The notes beneath the pieces were generated by a model that did not search any database, was not told the origin of the DNA, and worked only from the letters and a program-made list of their open reading frames with translations. 64,000 nt of DNA from contig JAAONU010000003.1 of NCBI GenBank assembly GCA_012932295.1, forward strand, positions 33,866,146 to 33,930,145, in the 5' to 3' direction. Both the position numbers and the translations under genes were made by a program. The stretch is from Cyclina sinensis (taxonomy: Eukaryota; Mollusca; Bivalvia; Venerida; Veneridae). Positions 1 through 11,605 of the stretch are shown one piece after another; the stretch's first letter is position 1; every line of letters begins with the position of its first letter.

Positions 1-1168
1 TGTTTTTTTGTGTGCAAAGTATTGATATGTACAGCATTCGAGTTTGTGTATGCAGAAAAAATAATAGCTTCAATGCACACGTTTGTAAGATATTGATCTT
101 GCAAATAATACGTCTTCTTTCTTTTTTTCTTATTTTAATTATTATTGTTGATGATATTTCTTGTACTACGGAAAACGAAATAATTGTGACACCCATGTAA
201 CTGTACCCTTTTATACAGATTTCTTTTTAAGATAGAAACATGTGCTTCTTAAAAGAAGTTTTTCGTAAAATTTTGATAAAATAAAAAAAAATTACCGGAG
301 AATATCACAAGAGCTTAATTTAACAGTTCATCAGATTGAGATGTTATCTATGATTCGTCTAAGTAAATTGTAACTGTAAATTGATTATTCGTTCCATATC
401 TTAATTGATAATTGATATCTCATAACAAACAAATTTTTTGTTTATTGTTATAACATACAGCAAACTGTTTAAGCTAGTTTAATGTTATGAAGCTGTTTAA
501 CTTTCTGAAGCAAAATTTGAAATGTTGTATTACTGGCTTAAATTTCTTTGCTGTTTATAAGTAATCATGTTTCATCATAGGTAAAAAAAAGGTCTAACCA
601 AAAACATGACAGTTTAGATAAATGAGATCTACATGTTCGATATAATCAAAGCAAAGGCAAACTAATTTTTCAACAGAAGGTCTTTTTAAAAATAATTGAA
701 CCTGCTACTTTTTTAATTTTTAAAAGTAATAACGGTTTAATATTTCTTCTACAACCAGACCTAAGAGCACATTTAAGTGTAATTAATATCACCATAGAAA
801 ACCTATTTCAAATCGCAGTTGTTTTAAGACAATAAAGTTCATCCGTGTTACGCAATATTAGATCAGCCAGTAAAGAAAATTTTAACAAGAGGCACGGTTT
901 GATTAAATTTAGTTAAACACTTGAAAATCCTGCTGTGAACAATGATCCATATCCGGCTTTAATAATCCAATACTGCAATTTGGTTAAGACAATAAAGCAC
1001 ATCACTATTCATCTTGGAGATAAAAACTAGGAAATAGACACGATCACATTAGTTAAAGTTAAGTCGGTTTCATTTTAATTTCGTTTTCAAGTTTGAGACG
1101 CCTACATCGGATTATGATCCATATCCGGCATAAAATCAAGAGTGGAATTTAGTTTTGACAGAACCACG
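1..1168. other. AT-rich non-coding stretch
   Basis: No open frame here resembles a known protein and the longest is about 60 codons. The text is AT-rich with short homopolymer runs. I see no repeat structure or RNA gene. Confidence 0.6.
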
Positions 1169-1233
1169 CCCCCCCCCCCCAAAAAAAACAAACAAACAAA
1201 CAAAAAAAGAAAAAAAAAAGAAAAAGAAAAAAC
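1169..1233. repeat. Poly-C run followed by A-rich AAAC/AAAG microsatellite
   Basis: Twelve consecutive C residues (1169-1180) are followed by an A-rich simple repeat built of AAAC and then AAAAAG units. Simple-sequence DNA; length may be unreliable in assembly. Confidence 0.85.
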
Positions 1234-1359
1234 ATTATTCATTATTACAAAAAGAAAACATTTTGCTATATAAAGATCCTTAGTTTCAACTAGTTATTAT
1301 AACTCTATATAACTGTAACTGTGTAACTATGACCGATATTATTTACGTATTTTCAAATA

Positions 1360-2155
1360 TACGGATGTATTCGAGTAATATACGGACTTGCAAGCACACT
1401 CCCGTATTTCAGGAATATACTGAATAGTATTTCAAGTTTCTCTTTTTAGTAAATATACAGAAACCCTTATTTGAGCAGTATACTGACTTTATTTGATATG
1501 CCCGTCTTATTAAATTATAATCTAGATAATCAAATAATTATTATAATAATCATTACTTTTCCAGTTTACAGATACATTTTTTATTTGTTGACTTCTCAAT
1601 CAGTAGTTTTCTAGAGATGTTCCTTCTTGAAAATAATGACCTCCGAACCATTTTACAAATTTCCAAATTTTTAAGCATCCGGAATGTCGCATTTGGAAAA
1701 ACTATCGTGTTTTAGACACATAATAGGTTCTATTATTTACAGATTTATAGAACACCAGATTTGAGCAGTATACTGACATCCGTATTTCAGTATATACGAA
1801 AAGTACATTCAATTTGATTCTTGTTTTCTTAACTTTCAAATAAAGGGAGATATGTAGAGTAGCAGTATACGACTGTTTATGAATATGCAGTCTTTTTAGA
1901 TTCACGTATTTGTAAGAATACGGGATGCAGTATTTTAGTAATATACGGACTTATTATGACGTTCCCGTATTTTAGAAAAATACGGACACCGTATATCTAG
2001 TGTTCCGTATTTTGTAAGTATACGGAACACCGTATTTTGGTCATATACGGATTTGCTGAATATACGACACCGTATACCTCCGTATTTTATGTTTTCCGTA
2101 TTTGTACCCGTATATTAATGATATACGGAATTCCGTACACTCCCGTATATCTACA
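1360..2155. repeat. Cluster of inverted CCGTAT/ATACGG half-sites
   Basis: The hexamer CCGTAT and its reverse complement ATACGG recur many times, densest at 1960-2150, where they alternate so that many pairs form short hairpins separated by 6-15 AT-rich bases. The earlier part (1360-1960) carries more diverged versions such as GTATTT and ATACTGA. This looks like an old, degenerate palindromic minisatellite; no coding frame accompanies it. A protein-binding array is possible but nothing in the sequence proves it. Confidence 0.7.
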
Positions 2156-2224
2156 TATTTTTCGCAGTGGAGTGTAGTTTGTACAATTAGGGTTCGGTTT
2201 TTAAATGTTTATCAACTGGAGGCA

Positions 2225-3850
2225 ATTTTAATCTTTTTTCTTAAAGAATTTTTAATAAACCGTGGCATAATTTTTTGTTCTTTAACTTATTTTCAAAGGT
2301 TGTAGTGTTTAACTAACGTCTGTGAAAAGTATCAAATAGATGCATTGAAGCTGCAATATTTGCAAGCATTTGCTTGAAAAAAGATAAAAAATAAAAAAAA
2401 ACTCGTACAACAAATGAAAAAAAAAGACAAAGCCAACTGTGTAAACGAGAAAAAAGCAGCTAAACTTTTTTAAACGAAAGCAGATTGAATTGGCCTGAGG
2501 TTAAGCAAATGCCAGATTTTAATTCGGATCTGTCAAGTACATTGCCAAAATCTCATGTAACTGTGAAATATTCTTCATTTTGTATTCTCTTAAAGAACTC
2601 GTGCTCTAGTGGCATTTATACATGTTTACTGAAGTTACGGGTTCATAGACTTTTTTTTCATTCAGTTGATACAAACTTTTATGAAATCAGTTGAAATAAT
2701 GGATCAACAATATAAAAATATGTTACAGAAGTCGACATTTGACCGTGTTTCGTAATTGTCTCTCAATAAAAGCAGATATTTCGTTCTTCTTTAATCCTGA
2801 AAATATCAAACAAATCATAACTTTTTCGAACCAATAAAACGATTAAACAAAATTTGTCCAAAAACATATAAAACAAGGACAGTTTAACGTTGAAAGAAAC
2901 ATAAAGCACAATTATTTAATTTGTATGAAGGGATCATCTGCTATAATTGTTACTTTATCTGAGTTTTGTACGACATTTATTCCATATAGGCACGGTTTGT
3001 TTTCTAGGCTATATCATGTTATGTTTATGTTCAAACATTTTATTAGCCTGTATTGAAGTCAAAGGTTGTAGTGGAGTTTATTTTGAAATACAATTGTAAA
3101 GTTGACGAATCGTGTTGAAATTGTGGCTGAAACATGAAAATCTTCGTGCGTCACATTATTACAACTTTTATTTTTCTAAAGACTGCAATACTCTACAGTG
3201 AAATTTCAATTAAAAAGAATATATCCACTCGATCTATCGACCATAACATTCTTTTGCAGAGAAAAATGTCATAACGACAACTTTTTAAAACTTTCTCTAA
3301 ATTTATTTTTATCTAAAATTACTTTTTTGTTGACAACAGTCCGAAAGCGTGATAAAAAGTAAGAACAGGGTGTATTTAACATCTTCTATTCAACTTATGT
3401 ATGCTTAAACAATTTTTAATTTTACTAAGGGATGTATCTCATTTGAAATTTGAATTAAGTAGTAATTGATTCTTACAACTTCTTGCTAGGAAAACAGATC
3501 AACCATCTCTTATCTAAACTAGCCGTTCAAATTATTAGTTTCTTACGTTCTTACGTTTGAAATGTGTCGAAAGATTTGGTTATAATCAGGCAATGTATGG
3601 ACCAACCAGATTTATACTGATTGGAAAGATGAATGTGCAAATTTGGTTTGGAGGAAGGTCTCCTCGATTACGTAAAAGCCAAGGTATTTTCCTCAAGAAA
3701 GTTTTAATAATAGACAAATACCTCATGGTGATATAACATATACATTATAAAAGATGCCAGCGAACCAAAAGAAATAAACCTCGCAGAAGTGTTATTGCTT
3801 CTAACCATGAAAAGCATATCCATTTTTTAAGATTACTTTATTGCTATTTA
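2225..3850 (+). repeat. Segmental duplication, copy A
   Basis: This stretch is matched in the same order and orientation by 5400-7350. Shared landmarks include the block after AAGGTTGTAGTG (2297 and 5482), GACATTTGACCGTGTTT (2738 and 5691), TACGACATTTATTCCATA (2968 and 5936), GTCCGAAAGCGTGA (3340 and 6277) and TTATCTAAACTAGCC (3510 and 6999). Divergence is moderate, with many small indels. No reading frame is conserved between the copies, so the unit seems non-coding. It lacks the element inserted at 6331-6890 in copy B. Confidence 0.85.
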
Positions 3851-5399
3851 TTATTTTTTTACTTCAAGTAAAATGTGTGATTATATTCAGACGGTTGACA
3901 ATTGATTTAAAATATTTCGAAGTTGCCTCAAATTACAGCAACCTATACATTTAATCTAATTCGCAAATTGATTAGATGATAGATGTTTCCCTTTTGACAT
4001 TGCAAATTTTAAAAGTGTCAAGAAAACGAAAATTGTACAAATTAGCAAGTTTTGTTATAAATTATTTGCATTTATTTACAATTACTTATATTCAATATCG
4101 TATTATTACATTTCTTGGTTAAAGTTTGGTGGAATTCTGTCTGTGATATGCCTATAGCAATTCAGATATAAAAATTATGAAGAAACTGATGGGTTTTTCA
4201 ATACTGCAGCTTTTTATCGAATTCTTTCTTTTGCTAATTAAAATTTTACACAGTTTTCACGTGCTAAATGCTGAAAAACTTTTTGAACTGGTAAAATAAA
4301 CATTTGAAACGTTGCCAGAATCACAGTGAATAGCAAAGGAAACACACAAGTGTGTTTACCATTTAAACAAAGTGTTGTTAAACGTTTTAACAGGTGGCTT
4401 CAAAGTTTCTCACTTTTCTCAATCATTTCATTATTTGTACTTGCAAAACTATGCAACTTATTGTTATTAAACTTGTTTACTGAAAATCAACCGAAATACT
4501 TGTAGAAAACGACGAAAAAAATTTATTCTTGATTTTTAGGGTTTAATTTTTAGTAGTCTATCTAAGAGGGTCTGGCAAAAAGCAATGGTAAAGTTCAGGC
4601 GACCTTTCCATCAGCCAGTCAGAGCCTTTGGTGTTAAAGACAAAGTCTTTTGGCTTATATCCCATTTTTAAAGATAAGAAAGCCTTTGGAAGATCGTTTA
4701 CATTATACAGATTGTTTGATAAGGATGAAAAGATTACATAGATTACAGCCTTAAATCGAGAGTCAGGCCAAAGATAAAATGCCTTTTCAATTCAATTAAA
4801 ATGTACACGTCTTGTCCAAAAGCCTAGAAAGGATGTTTGTATCGTCCTGGCAAACAATTTATATTCTTTGAAATAGTGAATGATAATTAGTGTGACATTA
4901 CATATTGGATTTTGTAATAAGTTTTGTTTTATTTTTAACATAGGCTAGCATTTGGTGCTAACAAAAATCATTCAGACATAAAATATCTGATTTTCTTTAT
5001 ATTTCTTATTTATTGCGTTCTTCTTGGAAACTCCTGTGTTCATTGAATTAAAACAAAAAAACACCTTTCATAAAATTGTCTACAGAAGTTTAATAACTGT
5101 CTTGTTCGTTATATAACTGCTATATATGACCTCCGAATGTCAATGCAAGACATTCTGATGGAGATAGAGTATTGGATATTTATATGACTTCGTTTTTCTA
5201 CTAGAAAGATAAGATATTCTTCATATATGAAATAATCTAGAAAGTTAAACATAGAAAAAAGTTTAGTTAAACACAACAGAAGAGTAGAAAACAAGAAAGA
5301 AAAGGTTTTATAAGGTTTTCTAATGTTTCCTATGAATACTCTTATGGTTTATAACAGTATGTACAAAAAAGATTCGATCTTAAGTGCTTAATTAATTGA
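3851..5399. other. Spacer between the duplicated segments, no gene seen
   Basis: AT-rich sequence with no protein-like frame longer than about 60 codons and no repeat that I recognise. It separates the two copies of the direct duplication. Confidence 0.55.
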
Positions 5400-7350
5400 A
5401 AGCAATACTTCATCCTTGTTTTAAGGTAATTTTGAATAAGCCGTTAAATATTTTTTTTTTGTTATTTAACTTATATTTGTAAGGTTGTAGTGTTTGACTT
5501 ACTACAGTGAAAAGTATCAAATAGATGCGTTTCAGTTGCAATATTTGCAAACATTTGCTTGAGAACGAAATAAAAAAAAGACTTGTACAGCAAATAGAAA
5601 AAGCAAAACTGACTGTGTTAACGAGAAAAAAGGCAACTAAACTATCCAGACGGAAACAGATAAGATGACCTATATGCTACAAAAACCGACATTTGACCGT
5701 GTTTTGTAATTGTCTTTATAAAAGCAGATTAAAGATAATTCCTATTTCATTTTTCTTACAGCCTGAAAATATCAGGCAAATAATGACTTTTCGAACTAAA
5801 AACAATGATAAACGAAGTTTGTTCAAAAACACATGTAAAACGAGGATTGTTTATTGTTGAAAGGAACAAAGCACAATTATTAATTACTTGTTTGGAGGGA
5901 TCAACTGCTATAATTGTAACTTTAACTGAGTTTCGTACGACATTTATTCCATACTAACACAGTTTGTTTTCTAGATTATGTCATGTTATGTTTATTTTTC
6001 ATTATTTTATTAGCTTATATTAAAGTCAAGGGTTGTGGTGTAGTATATTTTGAAAATATAATTGTATTATATGACTTATCGTGTTGGCATTGTGGCTAAA
6101 AACATGAAACCTTCTTGCGGCATATTAATACAACTTTTATTTTTCTAAAGACTGCAGGACTCTACAATAAAATTTCAATTTAAAGAATATATCCATTGCA
6201 GAGAAAATGTCACAACGTAAACTTTTAAAAACATTTTCTAAATATTTTTATCTAAGTTTATCTTACTGTTGTTTGCAGTCCGAAAGCGTGACATAACGTT
6301 AAAACAGGCTGTATTAATATCTTCTACAGTTTAGGCCTCCTAAGGAGGGCAAACAGGTTTTGACCTGTCAGTCCGCCATTATCTCTGAAGACATTAACAT
6401 TGCCCATTTCTTCCTTATTGTAAGTTTATTAATGGATTCACTTCGTACTTGAACACAAAACCCCTTTGGAAAAGACTTTCCCAGTGACATATATTTATGT
6501 GACCTTCACTTCGAAGGTCCAGTTGTAAAAACAAACACCTTAATATTAGCCTTAAACACAACAGAATGAATTTATTCGTGTTTGCACACAACAACCTGTT
6601 GGGAGATATCTTTCCGATGACCTTGACCTCTAAAAGGCTTTGACCCTGAAGTCTAATTATCGAAAACCCCACTTCTTTTGAATAAAAAGATTTAGTTCAT
6701 GTTTGTACACACCAAATGTTTGGTAGAGGTCTTTCAGATGACATATATTTCGACTTTATCCCCTAAATGATATGATATCAAAGTGTAAAAAATCGACTTC
6801 TTTTGAAAGATCTACAGTTTATCTTCTCTGGTAGTCAGCTAATAGGGCAAGGCACCACTTCGGGGTCATTGTCATCTTTCAGTGACAGCTATTTTTTAAC
6901 TAATATAAACTTAGAAGATTTTATCAAGGGATATGTTTCATTTGAAATTACAAGTAAGCAGTATCCTACAACTCCTTGATAAGAAAACAGAACATCTATT
7001 ATCTAAACTAGCCTTTACAATTATTAGTTTCTTAAGTTTTTGTGTTTTGAAATATGAGTAACCTGGCGATGTATGGACTTTAACCGGTCAACCAGATTTA
7101 TTCTGCTTGGAAACGTGAATGGGCGAATCGATAAGTTATTCTTTGGTTTTGAGTCACGTCTGCTTTGTTATGTAAAAAGCCAAAGTTTTGTCCTCAAGAA
7201 CGTTTTAATAACAGACAAATAGCTTCTGATGTCAAAACGTAAGCATGATAAAAGATGCCAGCGAAATAAATGAAATGTTACCTGCTTATGTGTTATACCC
7301 TCTAACCATGAAAACCGTGTCCACGTTTTAACCTCAAAGTCCGTTATTTT
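5400..7350 (+). repeat. Segmental duplication, copy B (interrupted)
   Basis: Direct, diverged copy of 2225-3850. Collinearity runs to about 6330, breaks for roughly 560 bases, then resumes at about 6900 with TATGTTTCATTTGAAATT matching 3430 onwards in copy A, and ends near the shared AACCATGAAAA (7308; 3806 in copy A). The break is a later insertion of the repeat element at 6331-6890. Confidence 0.85.
6331..6890 (+). mobile_element. Non-autonomous repeat element, same family as 31178-31515
   Basis: This insertion interrupts copy B of the segmental duplication. It opens with a short G/C hairpin (CCTCCTAAGGAGG) and a GTCCGCC stretch, contains an AACATTGCC..TTCTT block, a TGGATTCACTTCGTACTTGAACAC-like block, and closes with CCACTTCGGGG..GTCATCTTTCAGTGA. 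The same landmarks in the same order are found at 31178-31515. It has no transposase; the short open frames across it are by-products of the repeat. The mobilising enzyme is unknown to me. Confidence 0.7.
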
Positions 7351-7490
7351 TTTGCCTGGGGTATAACTTTAAAACTCTGAAGTGAATTGATGTGAAACTT
7401 AGAACAAAGATATTTGGCGACAATGAAAAATGCAATGGCCGAGAAGCATAGCTCTACCTTAACTTTAATGATTATGCCCCTTTATTAGAC
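7351..7490. repeat. Possible fragment of a dispersed repeat
   Basis: A somewhat more GC-rich stretch with GCCTGGGGTATAACTTTAAA, CTGAAGTGAATTGATGTGAA and a terminal TTATGCCCCTTT that recalls the TTTATGCCCC ends of the other dispersed elements in this window. The link rests on short motifs only. Confidence 0.3.
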
Positions 7491-9020
7491 TATATATATT
7501 TTTTTTATAACATGAGAATTTTTTTATCATCCATCATCTTTTAAACCCTTACAGCAGCGATGCTGCTCTTTAAAGATTTCCTCGAATGTTACTGTCGCGT
7601 GTACCGTTAAGTTTTAATCCCGAGAAAAGCCGTTATTTACGTCACAATGGAATTCCGGCAGATATCCTCTATAATAAAAGCCATACTTTATTTTTCGTCA
7701 CATTTCGTTATAGAATTGAAAAATAGTTACCCTGCTGAGTGGGTATAAGTTAGCAATAGTAACTTGGTTAGTTTTTTTTTACATTTTTTTAACATCCACA
7801 ATCAAGTGCATGTCCATGTTTTTATTTAGCATGATTTTTATGAGGACCATTATTGACAGAATTGATTGAAACACCCTCGTAAAATAATAATACATTATTA
7901 TAGAAAGCTACCTGTTACATAATGCTTTTGACTCAACATCTAATGGAATCATTTATTCATTTTTATAATTCTATCAGTTCACATAGCTGCAGCATTGCAT
8001 CGTAAATCAGAACTGGAACATATGCATGGTCAGAACACATGTTCATCGTGACTTTATTTTGTATAAATATCTAATCTATTAATGTGAATATATGTAAGAA
8101 GATTCATCTGATAAAAAACAATCATGAACGAAATCAGTCAGTTGTGCTCATAGCTTTATAACATGAATTCTATAGGAAATCCTTAAGAACCCTTCGAAAG
8201 AAGAACTAAATATATATATGTCGTCGAGAACTAAAACAATGCTTATTAAACCGCATAAAACAATCCAGGAAATGAAGAAGATTCCTATTTTACACCCAGA
8301 GGATGCACGAATGTCAGATTTCATTTTGATAGGCAAGAACATGGCTAAATATTGCTATCTCATTCTCTCTTTCTATTGATTTGTCATCATCATGGTCAAC
8401 TCATTTGGATCCCATGTTAAGAAAGCAAATGTATTGTAAAATAGGTACCAGTTCTCCTTAGGATGAGACAGCAGTCAGAAACCGAGTTTTTTTTTTTTGC
8501 AAAGTGTCGCGTTTAAAACATCTTGGTAAAATCTACCGATACAGTAGGTCAGTAATACAAGATAGTGATGTAGATATAGAGTCGATTACACATTGTTATA
8601 GTTTGAATCGTTGTTTAAAATTTGCTATATTATTTTATGGTTCCAACATTCGGTGGAATGTTATATATAGAAGAGATAATAATAAACGCCAATAATAATT
8701 ACATGACTAACTGACGTTTAGTATGTTGACATCAGTGGATATGTAACAAAAAACAACAAAATAGACAGATTTTATTAATGTAAGAATGCAAACTGATAAA
8801 AACATTTGTATGCAACATTTTCAAGACTGTGACAGACAAATTAAAATCTAAAAATCAAACATCCTGTTATTCATTTCTGCGAACGTTTTCGTGCAATAGG
8901 CTACACATCTGTATCTATATAAAAATAACATAACGCAATGATAACCTTAATAATTTTTCTGATAGACTGTTTTATGGGAAAACAGAACAAGATCACATTT
9001 TATCTTTCACTATCTTACAT
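7491..9020. other. Non-coding stretch downstream of the receptor gene
   Basis: No gene supported. On the minus strand, which is downstream of the receptor, an AATAAA (8771-8776) could serve as a poly(A) signal. A 64-codon minus-strand frame at 8148-8342 has one hydrophobic stretch but no family resemblance. Confidence 0.5.
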
Positions 9021-9220
9021 TTACCTATGAAAACACTTTTTAGGAGGAGGGGGAGACTGTAGAAACGTTTTAATTATCTTCCATTCACCTGTAAAAACTA
9101 TTATGTTATTCTCTCTTACTCTTAAAAATCTTCATATCACCTGTGAAATTTGTAATTTTTCTTTTTTTCATCTGTTGAAAGGCTAAGCTGAGTTTTCTTT
9201 ATTCACCTGTAAAAACACTT
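9021..9220. repeat. Irregular repeats of a TTCACCTGTAAAAAC motif
   Basis: The motif, or a close variant, occurs near 9021, 9084, 9136, 9168 and 9202 at uneven spacing (about 64, 52, 32 and 34 bases). The last copy forms the final codons of the receptor frame, so the others look like diverged echoes of that 3' end. Confidence 0.45.
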
Positions 9221-10146
9221 TGGTAATCTGACGCAGCAGATATGCACCTTTTAAACAGGAGTGTGTAACCTTTTTTAACGTCTGTCATCCGAAGAGAGTA
9301 TAAAAGTGGAACAAAAAACCCATACAGATAAAACATTCTCTCCAGTGTATGTGCCAAGACAGATAGGTTCTTGTAGCTATCTGGAGAGTACTGAATATAG
9401 AATGATACAAACTGATAAGGTGCAAAGCAAAACAGAAATGTGAAAATTACTAACATCACAGTGATAACACCTCGAGTATTCGATGGCTGGCTGTTTGAGG
9501 AAGAATTTGTAGCTTTAACTGCTAGAAATATTATTACTAACAGCACTAGAAACACAGGAATGCATATGAAAACCGACACTTTGAAAATCCAGTTGAATGA
9601 ACGTATGTACACAAAATTTGGATAAATTGAACAACTGCTCTCATGAGTGTGAACGTCTTTGGACTCTGCTAGAGTGATGAAGTTAAATATAAGTGCTAAA
9701 GCCATGATCACAAGAGAAATAAAGGCATTGATAAACAGAAGTTTGTTGGTCCGCCCCTTGGTCACTATCGAAGCATACCCTAGTGGATTTGTTACCGCCA
9801 GGCAAAGATCCAACACTATCGATGCTAAATTGAAGTAGATATACAAAAACAGAACACACTGAAGAACCTCAAACATCAAACACGTGACGGCGTATCCACT
9901 TTGTGATGGATTGCTAAAAAACGCTATCATATATATGAGAAAATTCACAGCAAATAAGATATTTGCTACACATAGACTTAAAACCAATCGCAGGTTTGGT
10001 CTTGATGACCATGGGAGATGTAACAGTGCTAAAATTGTCGCCGTGTTTAGAAATATTCCGAGAATTGCCATCACGAACACCAACACATTTAGTACATCGT
10101 GAATAACTCCTTCCACATTCCCGATTTTTGTTTCATTTTTTTCCAT
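9199..10146 (-). CDS. Class A (rhodopsin-like) G-protein-coupled receptor, intronless, divergent
   Basis: A 315-residue single-exon plasma-membrane receptor with seven hydrophobic helices at about 17-42, 52-76, 89-113, 135-160, 186-211, 227-252 and 265-285, and an extracellular N-terminus with one N-glycosylation sequon (N4-E-T). Conserved class A marks are N34 (1.50), C89 (3.25) paired with C172 in loop 2, P197 (5.50), P243 (6.50) and P280 (7.50). Several hallmark residues are changed: the helix-2 aspartate is N62, DRY is D113-L-C115, CWxP is C240-F-A-P243 and NPxxY is V279-P-L-L-Y283. The frame is open upstream to 10200, but those codons contain no ATG; the first ATG is at 10146, so I start there. 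An upstream exon is possible. The stop overlaps an AATAAA. Ligand and subfamily are unknown; a lineage-specific peptide or chemosensory receptor is plausible (inference). Confidence 0.88.
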   Translation of the reverse strand: MEKNETKIGNVEGVIHDVLNVLVFVMAILGIFLNTATILALLHLPWSSRPNLRLVLSLCVANILFAVNFLIYMIAFFSNPSQSGYAVTCLMFEVLQCVLFLYIYFNLASIVLDLCLAVTNPLGYASIVTKGRTNKLLFINAFISLVIMALALIFNFITLAESKDVHTHESSCSIYPNFVYIRSFNWIFKVSVFICIPVFLVLLVIIFLAVKATNSSSNSQPSNTRGVITVMLVIFTFLFCFAPYQFVSFYIQYSPDSYKNLSVLAHTLERMFYLYGFFVPLLYSLRMTDVKKGYTLLFKRCISAASDYQSVFTGE

Positions 10147-10732
10147 TATAGATATTCTGTTTTCAGAATGAAATAATAGTTGTCTTTTTACCGTTTCCAC
10201 TTAACTTAAACACACTGGTGTAATGAAAACATGTTATATATTCTGGAGCAAAACAAATCTTCAGAAAATATTTTTTTCTTTTTTTTTCTTTTGCCCGAAA
10301 AATTCAGCTTAATCTTTCCCGACTGCTTTGTCAAGATTTAATTCATCCATCAATATCTGTGTCAAATAAGGAGTTTCATTCCATTCTATGGCAGATTTCC
10401 AATTTCTGCACATTCAAAGTTTATTGCTCTCTTAAAATTGTTTACAATCTGAAAACTCCCTATCGCCTCCTCATCTCCACTAGTAATGACTCAATTATAA
10501 ACAGTAATTACACATTTATTGTGCGTAAAACATCTCTCTTGGATTCCCTGGCGCACTTCTTTCTGAAAAAAAGAAGAAAATGTTTCTAAAATGTCGCAAC
10601 AATATATCTGCTTTTGCTAGCGCCTCAATTCTTTTCAAATACTTTAACTGTTCAATTAAATATTAATTATTTAACATAAAAATGGCTAGGAGTTCTAAAA
10701 ACTCAATTTTACTCCATATTTTTGTTGTTTTT

Positions 10733-10756
10733 ATTGATTGATTGATTGATTGATTT
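10733..10756. repeat. (GATT)n microsatellite
   Basis: Five to six uninterrupted ATTG/GATT units. Confidence 0.9.
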
Positions 10757-11474
10757 TTGAGCGAAGTGAAAAACTAAAAACTAAATTTATGCTCTTTTTT
10801 TCGGCAATGACCGATTTCATAAGTGTCAATCAAGACAAAATCTTCATTCATGCAGGATTATTATTAGATATTACTCGTGATCTTTCAAACAACCTGTCAA
10901 ATAATTGTTTAGCAAAATCAGCAGTTATGTCAACCAGTAACTGAAAATACATGATCAGAACGATAATATTTAATTTGTACAGGGACCGATAAGAAAGGCG
11001 AATGAGTAAACAGAACATATCAAAACATTTGTGACGAGCTATGTGCAAATTTGTGTTCATTTTATCCAGTTTGAAATATAAACTTAACTAATCGTTTAAG
11101 CATTTACTCCGTGAATGCTACAGGTTACAGGCACATACGGCTATACAGAAAGTACGTGCAATAATAGATAATACTAATAAAATCAATATGATGATAATGA
11201 TGAAAATGATAATTAATCTAATAATCCTTATTTAAAATCAGCATATCTTACAATAACATTTACATCATAAGGTAGGTATTATCTTATACCGTATTTTTTT
11301 CGAAAAACAACATTCGGTTGAAAAGTCTTTCGGAGGGGGACAAGTGACGTGACTTGTCAGTTAAGACGGAGGCTCGTAGGTTACAGGTGCGAAATGGTTG
11401 CATACACTATTGACGTTGCGCCGTATTTTAACACGGAAGAGCGTTAACCTGCCAGACGTTTCATTTGTCATCTT

Positions 11475-11605
11475 CGTCTGAACCAATTACATTTTTTGAA
11501 ACTGAATTGCATCGGGCGACATTTATTGGCTACTTGATATAAGATGTAAGACTTATGTGAACGGTTTTAACACGGCCTTCGTCACGATGTTTGGATGTAT
11601 GAAGT
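11475..11605 (+). repeat. Possible diverged duplicate of 18325-18425
   Basis: CGTCTGAACCAATTACATT here matches 18 of 19 bases at 18325, and is followed in the same order in both places by GACATTT.TT, TGATATAA and GTCACG..TTTGG, with indels of about 18 and 12 bases. The unit is non-coding. Weak evidence by eye. Confidence 0.35.

Noticed and set aside
6415..6672. 85-codon minus-strand frame sharing FKYEVNP with one at 31120-31302
   Set aside because: Both lie inside copies of the same dispersed repeat and break elsewhere; shared peptide reflects shared DNA.
8148..8342. Small minus-strand frame with a hydrophobic segment downstream of the receptor
   Set aside because: One hydrophobic run in AT-rich DNA is common by chance; no family motif, no paralogous similarity to the receptor.
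10147..10200. In-frame extension of the receptor by 18 codons
   Set aside because: The extension begins with GTG and holds no ATG; a eukaryotic gene would start at the ATG at 10146 unless an upstream exon supplies it.
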